Assembly (NCBI GenBank): GCA_017590115.1
Contig: JAGGNK010008559.1
Location: 6,441,888 to 6,505,887 of the forward strand
Length of the DNA: 64,000 nt
Direction of reading: 5' to 3'
From: Montifringilla adamsi
Lineage: Eukaryota > Chordata > Aves > Passeriformes > Passeridae
This document shows, one piece after another, positions 50,514-62,300 of the stretch. The stretch's first letter is position 1; every line of letters starts with the position of its first letter. Both the position numbers and the translations under genes were made by a program. The notes under the pieces are model-generated. The model ran no database searches and was not told the DNA's origin. It saw only the letters and a program-made list of their open reading frames with translations.

Positions 50514-50549
<36 letters not shown>
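50514..50549. repeat. Poly-T run, 36 T
   Basis: Thirty-six consecutive T, the longest homopolymer here, followed by AAAGCAG. It could be the tail of a minus-strand retroposon, but the sequence downstream (AAAAGTAAAATAGAAATCC) matches nothing I recognise. Its length is probably polymorphic. Confidence 0.95.
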
Positions 50550-50553
<4 letters not shown>

Positions 50554-52021
50554 CAGAAAAGTAAAATAGAAATCCAACACAACCAAAACCAAGAAAAATT
50601 CTAGCCTCCAGTTGCAGGTAAGCTCTGAGGGAGTTAGTTTGCATTAGCAAAGTTAAATAAATAAACAGAGGAACTTCTGGCTTGATTCAATCAGCCATAC
50701 TTAAACTCTCACAAAGCCACTGTTGAAGGCCTGTTTTTGCAGAACTGCCACACTCTGCAGGTCACAAGGACAAACTAGGTCCATAAGGGAAAGTATTTTA
50801 GTTTAAAAAAGAGGAAAAAAAAAAAAAGTGCTGATTTGGGCATTCATAATCTCCATGGCACTGCAAACTCAAAATGCAGTAGCTCAGGCAGCATGTTTTT
50901 TGTCAGACTGCTGGCCTGCTTTTCTTTCAGGGGATCTGGAGACACATGGAGCTGTGTAAAAGGAATTCCTCATCTCCAAAGCCTTCTGTCCCTGCAGCTC
51001 TGCTGATGTGGCTTGTTCTTCCCTGGTGTCGCCAGGAGGCTGAATGAATAGACTAACAAATCCAAAGGGTGGAGGAGCTGGGGTGAGCTGGGAGTTGCCC
51101 TGCAGTACCAGGTGCTGGCTCTCAGTAGAAATTGCCCAAATTTCTTATCTATTGTAAATTCCATGCCCTTAATTAGTGACACCCAAACCATCAGGAGATG
51201 GCTCAGCCCACGTCTTGGTCTGAGCTGTGAGAGGGGCTTGTGAGCGATAAGAGAGCAAGGTCAGTGAATCTCCTGTGAGATTTTGTGGGCCTCTCTCACT
51301 ATTCTTACGTCTTCAGCCACAGTAGCACTTTTCTTGAAAATCAGAGTGATGGCAGGAGGTAAGGATGACCGAAACTGGGTATGGGGTACCATATCAGGTG
51401 TTCTGGTTTTGAGGTGTCTGCAGCATTCCTTCCCCACAGGAGCTGTGACTAAAAGAGAATTATAAAGTATTTCAGTTGGCTAGTTTAAAAAGGAGAGAGA
51501 GCAAGATATTTTTTCATTGTACAAATTTTGTTCCTCCTTCCTGAGGGACTGGTGTAATTAACATTGATTTCTTTCCATCTGTAATTGCTGGAGAAGCTCT
51601 GGTGGTGGAATTTTAACCCTTCCATCTTTCTACAACCTTAACACTGACCTTAACGTTTCCCATGAGAAATAAGGGAATTTGCTTAATCTCTTTCTATGGG
51701 GCTAGCCATGGGTTATTGAAAATGACCTACAGTTATTGTGCCAATGCATAAAATGTCACAAGTAATTTTGGCAAACCTAAAGAGCAAACTAATTGAAGTA
51801 CTTGTCAGTGAAAGTCAGAAAAAAAATCATCTGTTTTTAATATCTACCAGGGCTCAAATTCAACTTTTATTTCACATATAAAGATGTTAACTCTGAAGCA
51901 TACAGACCTTTTCTAGAACTACTTATGGTACAATTTTTCAGAAAATTGCATTAAACAATTTGATCAATAATCAAAGTGATCCAGATTAAAACTTAAAGGC
52001 AAATTGCTTTGCTAATTCCTG

Positions 52022-52056
52022 CTTTGAAAGGAATTTTGAACTTTTGAAAGGAACAG
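52022..52056. repeat. Imperfect tandem duplication, about 18 bp
   Basis: CTTTGAAAGGAATTTTGAA is followed directly by CTTTTGAAAGGAACAGG. The word TTTGAAAGGAA occurs twice, about 18 nt apart. It is a small local duplication. Confidence 0.75.
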
Positions 52057-52763
52057 GCTTTTCTTAAAAGATTATTTTTAGGGGATATCTAGGAAAGCAA
52101 GATTAGCAAAACCTTTGTACAACTGGTGATGTAGGATTTATTAATCCCTGGGTCACATGTGCCATGGAGCTGCAGCAGTTCCCTGTCCTTAAAGATGGGC
52201 TGGTCAGAAATTAAGAAAGTGGAAATGCAGAACATTCCGTGATTAAATACTACTGTAGGAGTAGAAGCCAAGGAATCTGCATGTCTATGATGTGGTTGTT
52301 GCTGGCTGTGTTTGTCCCTTTAATGGACTTGAAGAACCAAGAAGCAGCAGCTCTACACTAAGAAATGAACTTCTTGCAAAGAGAAAATTTTGCAGAGAGT
52401 GCATCTGTTTGTTGGTAAATGACATCATTCTACTACCTACACACTCCCCAGCACCTTTTGCTTTTTAAAATAACTTTCAGCCAGGGCTTGGCTGATGCAG
52501 AATTGGAGATTTTCGTTTGATGTGAGGATTTCTGACAGTTTATATTGTTTATTCTTTTAATGTGTGTCATGAAAATCAAGCTGTTACCCCCACCAAGATT
52601 TCCAGAAGAACAAAGTGTGAGAACAAATTCTTTCCAGCCTTACACCAAGGCAATGTGACTGATTTTTCAAGGCCTGTATGATCTAAGTGGGAGCAGTTTG
52701 GCTTTTGTTGTATAGCATAGTATATAAATATATGTGTGTATATAATAGAGATGAATGTAAAAA

Positions 52764-52978
52764 TGTCAGCAAGGGAATATTTTAGGCTAAGTGTCAGGAA
52801 CTGTTTCTTTGCACTGAAATCTTTTGTGATAGAGAATAATTTCTCCATTGGGAGAAGTGGTGGGAGCTTCTTTACTCTATTAAAAACAGGACAAACCTCT
52901 TGGAGCACAGCATGGAGCAGTTTTGTGTTGGCAGAGATGTGAGATAAGCACCTAGGAGCTCTTTTCCACCCCAGTTTC
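52764..52978 (+). mobile_element. Old CR1-like LINE 3' fragment
   Basis: The order of words follows the tail of an older CR1-type subfamily. TTTTAGGCTAAGTGTCAGGA comes first, then AACTGTTTCTTTGCACTGA. These are followed by GAGAATAATTTCTCC, GGGAGAAGTGGTGGGAGCTT, AACAGGACAAACCTCTTGG and, at the end, GAGATAAGCACCTAGGAGCT then CTTTTCCACCCC. In this family such segments precede a closing ...GGTCTCTTCCAACC... motif. It is far more diverged than the other two CR1 copies, so borders and subfamily are uncertain. Confidence 0.65.
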
Positions 52979-54200
52979 CATGGAAGATAGATGGATAGTT
53001 TGATAACCCTTGAGGCAGTTTTAGCAGCATAGTGCTAATGTAGCTCTTACACTTGCCAGACCAAGTTTTCAAAAGACATTTGGACAAACTGTGTCTGAAG
53101 TGGTTCATAAATTACATTGCATTATATCAGCAAAACTCTCTTCACTTCAGGGAGGTGACTTCAGCAGCAGGAAGTCAGTACATCCACTGGGATTTTTGTT
53201 TTTTCTCTTGGGAAGTTAAACCCATGTGAAAGACCTTCCTGTGTACCAATGGAAGAGAGGTGACCAGGAATGTGTCAAACAGACTGAGCCCGCCTGTCAT
53301 CTTCCCTTGCATTTTCCCTAACAAGTGCCTGGCTCAGAGCATTCCTTGGATGAGGGTTAGAACTGTCAGTGTGCCTTGGCCCCACCATCACTGCCACAGG
53401 AGAGAGGATTTATTTACTTGGAAGGGAAATGGGGAAATAGTGGAATTTACAGAATGAATTAGAAAGGAGTTTACACCTGATCGCAGAGGTAAGGAAACAG
53501 AAATTAAATAAGAACATACAGATGGAAACATTTCCTTTTGCTGGTATGGACACTTTTATAGAGAATTTAAGCCACATAATACTTGCTGTCTTGTTAGGCT
53601 TGCCTTTCACAAATCCTCTAAAAGCAGTTCACAAGTAGTGATGAGAAGCAGTGGATGGTGTTCACAAATGGCCATGAAGGGAATCAGGGGAGGGCAGCTG
53701 TTCTGTACATTGATTTCTCTTTATCAGGAGATGTCTAGGCTTTCTGTCTTTTCACTTCAGGTTTTTGAAAGGGGCAACTCTAAGTCCTATTTAAGCAGTA
53801 TGTCTCACAGATAAATTCTGGGCAGCTGATAGATGTTTTCAGTCACAGACATTGTACCAGCTTAGAAACTCCAGCAACAGGCAAGGAGAGAGTGGAGGGT
53901 CTGCACCCCTTTCAGTAAAGACTTCTCATTGCTACAGGACAATAATTAATGGCTTATGCTATGTTATTTTTCTTAAATACTCTTATAAAGATTTTGGATA
54001 GATTCTTTCAAAGACTTGAATGCACACTTGGATTTGAGGGTTCCTTTTGGAATCCCTGAGCACACTGCAAAGCTGCTGCTAAACTCTGTCCTTGTCACTA
54101 ATTTTGAGTCCATGGGCCTGTCTGTGTTTTATGTATGTAGAGCAAGTGGCAGGGCTATGCTTGTAAGTGGAGAGGGAAATAAAAAGTTGTCATTGCCAGG

Positions 54201-54340
54201 AGCTCTGTGGAGTGTTTAAAGTGGATCCTGAGGGCTGTGGGATACACCCGTACAATAATTATCCATCAAGTGTTCTGCAGAATGCTTAAAGTAGATCCTG
54301 AGGGTTGTGTGATGCACCTGTACAGTGATTACCCTTCAGA
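54201..54340. repeat. Tandem duplication, two 70-bp copies
   Basis: Copies 54201-54270 and 54271-54340 align end to end without a gap. Shared words include CTTAAAGTRGATCCTGAGGG-like sequence, GCTGTG/GTTGTG and GTACARTRATTA. By hand alignment about 53 of 70 positions agree, and most differences are transitions. The divergence implies an old duplication rather than an assembly artefact. No coding frame or known element explains it. Confidence 0.9.
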
Positions 54341-54726
54341 ACCCCAACAGGAGCTGCTTGAGCCCAGGTGCTGCTCATGGTGATTTTTGTTAGCTCTCTC
54401 AGGTGGGGAATACATTGGCTGGTGATGCTGTTCTCTTTCTCTTTCTCTCCTGTTCCACAGTTGATCTGCAGGTCAGGATTCCCACCCCTGCTGAAAGTGG
54501 CTAAAACACCAGGTGAAGATGAAATATGTTTTATTGTTTAAACTATGATCAGCCCTGGCTATTGAGGAACTTTAATTAGGTTATTTAGTGAAATGGTATG
54601 GTGGGATTGTAATGGGGTAGAGTTACAAATAGCCAGAAAGGCTCATGTAAAGAGTGTGGGATGCAGGAGAAAACAAAATATTTTCTGTAAGATAACTTGT
54701 TGGATTAATCTTAGACTAAGATTTGT

Positions 54727-54743
54727 TCTTTCTTTCTTTCTTC
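54727..54743. repeat. (TTCT)n short microsatellite
   Basis: About four units of TTCT. It is short, and likely still variable in length. Confidence 0.85.
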
Positions 54744-55357
54744 GAGTGGTATAGTCACTGGCAATTTATTTTAAATTAAATCAAGAGAGGTAAAAAAAGT
54801 TGCATGGGGCCCAAGTGAAAAAGAGATGTGACTATTTGCAACCTTTATTAGAAATGTTCACAAAGCCTCTAATTAATCAGATTCAATGTTTAGAGCCATA
54901 ATTCAGTTGTAGCAATGCTGCCAAGAAGACCATTGCTGCTCAGTGCTGTGACTCAGGTGTTTTCAGAGGAGCTGAGAGACATCTGTCCTTGTTTAACTCA
55001 TAGGAGTACTTTTTAGGTAAAAAGAGAAGGAAATTTGAAAGATAAAGCAAAAGTCTTAATGAATAAATAGTATTACATAAGTACTCAATAATTATCATGC
55101 ATGAGATCTGACAGGACATAAACTCTGCTGAAAATCTTCTTAGGTAACCTGCCAAAAGCTGAATATATCCTAATATGTCATTTGTCTTCTTACAGTCATT
55201 TAAATCCCGTGAACAAATACAGAGGAAGGGGGAAAAAAATCAATTCAAACTATTTTTAGCCGCCAGTGTGTGGCAAGGAGCTTTTTCCAGTGCACCAGGG
55301 TAAGGAAATCAACAGAGAGAAGGGAAGCTTGGAGCTTGAAACTCCAAAATTTCCTGG

Positions 55358-55379
55358 TTTTTTTTTTTTTTTTTTTTTT
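55358..55379. repeat. Poly-T run, 22 T
   Basis: Twenty-two consecutive T followed by ATGTGG. No retroposed element is recognised beside it. Confidence 0.95.
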
Positions 55380-57501
55380 ATGTGGAAGTAGTTGGGAGCT
55401 GGAATCACACTGCCTGCAGAAAGGCCTGGAAGGACTGGCACATGTGAGGAAGGAGGCATCCTTGGAAGGATTGGCATAGCCAGTCACAATTCTTCATGAG
55501 GTTATACTGGGAAATAATAAATATACACATTTAAGGGGCTACTCTATGTAAGGCCTTCTTCAAGCCTCTTTTTTGGAGCAGAAATACTTTGTATTAAAGG
55601 AATTGTCTGAGGCAGCAAAATGAAGTACTTTGAGCCTGTTTTATGAGCCATCTCTCTCCCTCTGGCTCTCTCTCCGTACATATCTGTGTGTAACCTATTT
55701 TAAGTGCACAGTGTTTGAGCTCTAACACTATTTGAAAGTGTTACACTTGGAATGTCAGGATTTCCAGCAGGCCAGATTAAGGCCTGGGTCCTTAAGAAAG
55801 GGAGGATGCCACTCAGTCTGGTTTGCAGCAGGGGTTATGTATCATTTGTAAGTTTTTAATCGTATTTCAGAGCTGTGAAATGATGCCCTTTGGTGCTCAG
55901 CCTGTTGTTTTCACCAGCTGCCTGGCTGTGTTTGAGCTCTGGGAAGCTGATAATTTGGGGATCATGGCTCACTCCTTCACAGAAGGTGTTGGGAATTATG
56001 AGAATATGAACAGAGTTGGATGGGTTGCAAATGGTTGCAGATTTCAGATGGGCTGAGAGGCTTGAGAAGGATCACAATAAGCAGGCAGCAGTGCTGGGGG
56101 CCCTGATTTGACTCACAGGAGGGCCTCCAGTGCAAATGGTGAGGTTTTCTTGCAGTGTGGTAAGAGGTGCCAATTAATCAGCTGGAGAGACTGAGAATCA
56201 TCTAAATTAGCAGCTTGAAAAATAATCTAAAATAAAGTAAATTGAAAACACTTGGAGAGTCTTTAGGCTATTGGGCAGGGAAATAGAGCTTGCAAGCAGG
56301 TCTTATTGCTGAGTTAAAAGGACTGATTGTAGCATTCACTGATTCTAATTTTAAAATATTTTTTTACCTGAATATGTTTTGCCTTCTTTTGGAGAGGACG
56401 CTTTTGCAGAGTGACGAATTAGTCAGTTTTCATAATCTGGTATTTTAATGATAGCTGTCTGAACAGCTGGGGACTGTTTGCCCCTGCATGAGCAGGGAAA
56501 TGATACTGCTGCAGGGAGGAAAGAAATCCTGCACTGAAGAGAAGGGTTCTCAGCTGGAGAGCCAGCCTGATAGCAGCAGGCCACAGCTTCCTGCAGACTG
56601 CAGCTGAGGGCACCATTGCAGTGATGGCACTGATGCCACCATGGCACTGACAGCTCTGCTAAATTGTTAACAAAACACAAATATAAAACAGATAGATTAA
56701 AAAAAAAATAAAAAAAACCAACCGGCTGCTTCAAAGTGGAAGTGCATAGTTTAGAGTTCAGGGGTTCCTGGAATGTTTTCATTGATGTCTTCTGACAGCT
56801 CTTTTCACTGCTGCTGATCTAGTATTCCTTCCTCTTTACTGCTGTTGGAAAGATTATTCTTAGGAAATAGAGACATACTTTGGGATTTCTGCTGGCAAAA
56901 ATAAATACACAGTGTCTTCATGAAGTAATAAGTGAATAGGATCCTATTGTAAATATTTTGCAAGAAGGAGATGGGGTAGGGACTGAGGCATAAGGAGCAA
57001 AACATGTTTCCAGAGGTCAGCCTAATTTAGTAGAAAAAAAAGCTACCAAGTACCTAATGACAGATTTCTTCCATACCATAATGTATTTATAATGATACTC
57101 TTGATACTTACAAGTTTAATGTAAAATAGGAAAAAATTTTTTTTTCTAATTTTTTCCTGCCTTAGAAGATGGTATTTTTACATCATCTTTAAACTGTCTT
57201 GATGTAATTCTTAATTCTTGATCTAATTCTGTGTATCACTCTACAGTAATGCTTATCACCACAAAGAAAGCTTTTAGTGTTTTATAAAATGGTTGTTTTG
57301 TAAAATAAAAAGCTATTTTTCCAAAATAATAGTTCAGCTTCTTGCAATGTAGCTGCCCACAATTTTGGAGAGAATTAGGGACTTTGATTTACATGGGAAG
57401 TATTTTATGAAAAATAGTTTTAGGGTACTGAGGTGCCCACAAAAAAATCATTAGTACAGACCCCTTTCTGAACACAAAAAATGTGACATTCAGGGCTTTG
57501 G

Positions 57502-57517
57502 AAAAAAAAAAAAAAAA
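57502..57517. repeat. Poly-A run, 16 A
   Basis: Sixteen A followed by GAAGAAGACAG. No element is recognised upstream. Confidence 0.9.
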
Positions 57518-59324
57518 GAAGAAGACAGTTATGCTTAGAAGGATAGAGAGCTGCTGAGGGTGGCAAGGAAGGATATTAGGTGGGCAAGAGGAAGGTGCTG
57601 CTTTGGAAGGTTTTCTTTAGAGCTATTAATGGAGCTTTAATTGCAGCAGAGGGTGGAAAAAAGAAGGAAGGACAAGATGGGATGAGGATCTCAGGCAGAA
57701 CTGTGTAGTTAAAGAGTTCAACATTTTAAATAGTTCAGTAGTTAAAGTTTCAACATGTCTGTAAGGATAATATCAATATTAATTTGTTGGTGTTAATGTT
57801 TTGTAAAAATTTTCTGTCTCATCAAGTGCCCTGAAAAATTTTGTTGTCACTTCAATGTAATGGCAGGTTTTTCACCCCTGGAGATTCTTCATGGGCTAAA
57901 ATGTGCTGGCTTTGACTTAGGCCTGACAGTAAGAAGGAGATAATTCTGATTTTAAAAAGAAAAAGGAAACTTTTACTAGATTTACCCCAAAATTACATTT
58001 GGTTTGCTCAGCTATTTCCCATGTGAAGTATGAGTATGGGGCCTGGTTTTTAATACTATTTGGCAAATAGCCAAGTATTCCCAAGGCTGGCATCCAGCTT
58101 TTGGAGATCAAGAGATCTCAGATCACAGCAGATAGATGGTGTTCTCACCCCTGCAGAGGCTGTTGAGAGGGGAAGTGACAAGGTTGCTCAGTGGGTTACA
58201 AATCAAACTGGAGGCGCTGGATAAGAGACCATAAAATTTAGTCAGAAAAAATTATCATGATTGTACCTCTGAACATAAAATCTTTTCAGCAATGAGCCTA
58301 AAAAAAAAATATCCCCAGAAAATCCTTTCCAGCCTGACTCTGTTTTGTTTCTTTCTGCTTTGGATTTACTGGGCTTTCTTTTGTTCTTTTTCCTCTAAGG
58401 AAATGCAGCACTACTGAATTCCCCTCAGTAAATCCTAAATCTGCTCTGGGAGTTGGGAGAGGCAGCAGAGCCCTGGGTGAGGTGCACTGATAATGGTTCC
58501 TGCAGAGTGGAAAGGACAAAGATGACACAACTTAGCACAGAACAAAGCAGCATCAAGGCTTTAAGCATGGTTGTTGCAAACCTCTTTGGGATTCTAACTA
58601 ATTTATTTATTTTTTTGTACAACGGATTGGTGTCAGTGTTTGATGCTTTTGGTGAGTAGGTTTCAATTCTCCTTCTGCATCAGCGCAGCCTTTTATGCCA
58701 GAAATTTCAGGAAGCCTTATTCCACTACCTGGAGTGGAGAGGGAAATTTATAAAAGAGTAAAGTAGAGAAAGAATTCCACATGTCCACCAACATTTTTCT
58801 CATTCCCCAAGGCTCTGTCTTTTCCTTCTCTTGGTGCTGAGAACAATTTTTCTTTTTACTTGAGTAGCTCTCACCTAATATATTTTATCTTGCTAATAAA
58901 TTACTTTTCTGCTAGTTTTAATTTTAAGTGTGTTTGTGATACTACCTGAGTCTTAAAATTGGTAATAAATGATCACAGTTCATAAAACTCAGTCTTAAAA
59001 AGTGAGAAATTGATTCTCATCTTGTTTAAGTGCTCAGATACCATGGTGTGTAAAATAGATCATAATTGCGTGTGATTCTTAGTCCTGTCCTCTTACCTGC
59101 CCAGGGACATGCTCTTTAATTTTGTAATGAGTAAAACTAGAAAGCTTCAGTTTGGATCCACCTTCATTGTGAGTAAAGGTAAGACTTCTTTTGCAAGAAC
59201 TCCACAGAGCTGTGGGATTTCAGTGGTAGCTGGAAGCAGCATAGGGATGGTGGTTTTGAAACCTCTCCAGGGACTGAGGCATAAATAGAAAATATTGCCA
59301 CTTCGCACTGTGAAGAATGATATA

Positions 59325-59366
59325 AAATTTTTCACTTTTATTTGTAGAATTTTTCACTTTTATTCT
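59325..59366. repeat. Two-copy tandem duplication, about 21 bp
   Basis: AATTTTTCACTTTTATT occurs twice (about 59326 and 59348), separated by TGTAG. It is a near-perfect local duplication. Confidence 0.85.
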
Positions 59367-62300
59367 GGGAAGTTTTGTAAGAACAGTCAAGTATTTCCAT
59401 TTCTCACTGAAACTGGGCAAGTTTATGCCCCCATCACCATGGAGTGCTTTTGCTTTGGCAGGAGAAAATGCAGATAAATTTTATCAATCTTCACCTCCTG
59501 TGGAAGCTTTGGATTCATTTCCTTTCCAGGGGAAGAGGAGCAGCTAAGAGCAGTTTAACCAGGTCAGATCACATCTTTAGAGCCAGAAGTAGCTTTTATG
59601 GGACAACATAAGAGTCTGAACAATGACAATTCTTTAAAGGGCGACTGATATTCACACGTGGGTAACAATCAAGATCCTGTGTAAGGAAAAAGAATCAGCA
59701 GCTCTGTACTCACTGGTCAGTCTAGAAGGATTTTCAGGTTTTTGCGAGCATGTTTCTGAAATAAATTTTGTGGTGAAAGGTCATTTCTTTTCTCTGGATC
59801 TCCAGTACCATGCTGGCTTATTGAGGCTGTTCCTTAGAATTTTATTTGTTTTGTTTTTGTGGGGTTTTTTAAGCTCCTGAGCTCATTTTCATGACAGTGT
59901 GTGTGATGGCTGCAAGATTTCAGTTCCTGACTGGTAATCACCACTTCAGAGTCCATTTTTTGTGAACAGTTAAGATAGAATAACATTAATATGTATAAAT
60001 GTTGAATATAGCACACAGAGAAAACACTGTCACCTTCTTCCCTACTCATTTAGGCTCACAAGGTGGCCCTACATTGTTGGAGCTCATCTTTATTATCCTG
60101 GCTAGGAGTCTCATATCATCATATCATTTTTCATGATAAGCTAAAAATGTATTTGGGAACAGAAAGACCTATTTATTCTGGAATAGGAATTTGAGTCTGT
60201 CTTCACTCAGCTGCAGCTTACCCTCATGGCAAACATAGCCAGAATATGGGAAACAGTGGTGTCCCTGAATCTAACGCCTCTGTTTGATTGTACTGGGGTT
60301 TGGTATTATTTCCCCAGTATCAAAGTGCCAGGATTCAAAATAAATACTGGTGAGAGGATGAAAGTGAAAAAAAAATAATCCAGAGATTCTATATTCGTTC
60401 AACACCCACATTGCAAAGTCACAGCAACAAGTGAAGTTAAACAATAGAGATTTCAATACTGATGTGGAGGGCAGGAGGGGAGTTGGGTACAATTTAGGAT
60501 CTGCAGCACAGTTAAGCCCTGTTTTGTTAGGAGACACAAGCAAGCCTGCTATTTGGTGTGGAAATGTGGGATGAGAACTTGTAAAAAATGTGCATTTTCT
60601 TGTTCAGCTAAACACTTCCAAGAGTAATGAACAAAGATGGACAACTATTAGAGGACTTTATGTATTTTAATGTTACAAGTGGGAACTGCAGGATTAAAAC
60701 AAAGACATCAAAATGCCATATGCTGATTTTTATCTGTTACAGAATCAATTCAGCTGCTTGTAACTTTTGGTTCTTATTACTGCAGAGGTGAAAAATGCAG
60801 TCTTTGTGGGCCTTGTAATCAGTTCCAAAACCTTGGATCCTCAGCCACAAGGCATTTAAATGCCTTGGGACCCTGCTCTTTATCTCCTTGGAGGAAAAAG
60901 TAAATCCACAAAGAAAGTGCAGTAATTCTTCCACGTGTTTAGCCATGCTCATTCCCCTCCTCTCCACAAATGCTTCTTAATGTTTTTCCTGCTCGTGGGC
61001 TTCCTTTAGCCCTGTGCTTGTACCTGAGGGATGATGAATGTCCTGGAACCTCTGTTCTCTTGGGCTCCCAGCCTAACCTTGAAGCCTTCAGGTGTCACAT
61101 ATATTCAGTGCCTTGGAATTCTTTTTTTCCATCCATTTTAATCCTCTATCATCAATCTGTTAACAATGGCTGCATGTTTTGTTTCATCTCAGGAAACATC
61201 TGGAATAGCCATGCATGTTTAGTGGTCTTTTGTTGAAAGGGTCTTTTTTTTTATTTGGTTTCATATGCCATTTTTCTTCTTTCATATACCTTGCTTAGCT
61301 ACCTGTTTTCACTTCTATATATGTTGGGTCATGAATTTGTAAAGTGGATCCTTGTCCTGCCATCAAATAATATGTATGAGCAATTGCTTATTTATGTAGC
61401 TTTTCAAGAGTAAGTCTTCTGTAATATTTAAGAGTTGTTTGACATAACTTTTCAAAACAAGTAAATAAACAAAAAAATCATAATATTTTAGAAATTACCA
61501 GCTAATGTGACTAGGTACAGACATAACAGTGCAAATGATAAAAAATAAAACACAAAAAAACCCTGCTAGATAAAAAGCTGACAGAAGGTAGAAGTGCAGA
61601 GCTTATCTAAGTGCATCATAGTCATATTAATTTTAATAAAAAATAATTATAGTACAAATCTTTTGTATAACACGCTGTTGCATAGCGTTCTTTGATGGGA
61701 AAAAAATACAGTTAAAAAACAAGAAGTAGATTCAGGGTTCATCTGTGTTCTCAAGTCTTCTAACCCTCTTCTGAAGGACTGTGCTTTGAGAACTAAGCTG
61801 AAATATAGTAACAAAATGGTGGTAAATGGGCTGAGAGGGGGAAGGTGTTAAACTTTTCCTCGAAGTCATGCCACACACAACCAGGAGTAGTGCAAGAATC
61901 TGAAGAAGGGCCAAGAAGGGAAAAAAATTAAATGAGCTCTGGACTGGGGCATCCTTCTGAAACAGGGGGTCCCATTTCTGTCATGGTTTGCCCCGAGGGA
62001 AGGAGCGGGCTGTGTGAGCAGCATCTGCTCCCTGCTGTCATAGGCTTGAGAGACAGAAACACCCCTGAGCGCCACAATTAGATGGAGTCCCTGTCAGCTG
62101 AAGGCACATCGTCTTAACTCTGTCGCTGCCTGTGCTGCTGACATCATGGATGTGCATCTACAAAAGTGCTGCCCTTGTGTTTAAAACTGCCTGAGAGCTC
62201 TGTTTGCTGTGTACCTTCCATTTGGTGGGTTATACAATTGCTTTTTCTCCGTGGCTCCTTTGAGGAGAGATGATTTTGTAATTTGAACCACAGGCAAATT

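Larger units (their letters stand above)
49319..52763. other. Unique noncoding sequence
   Basis: No supportable gene. The segment just after the CR1 fragment (49319-49600) keeps overlapping open frames on the + strand, but none has a recognised domain. A 36-T run at 50514 is the longest homopolymer in the window. Confidence 0.65.

Noticed and set aside
50564..50622. Exon-like segment after the 36-T run with CAG-GTAAGC donor
   Set aside because: All three frames contain stops, and the polypyrimidine tract is simply the homopolymer.
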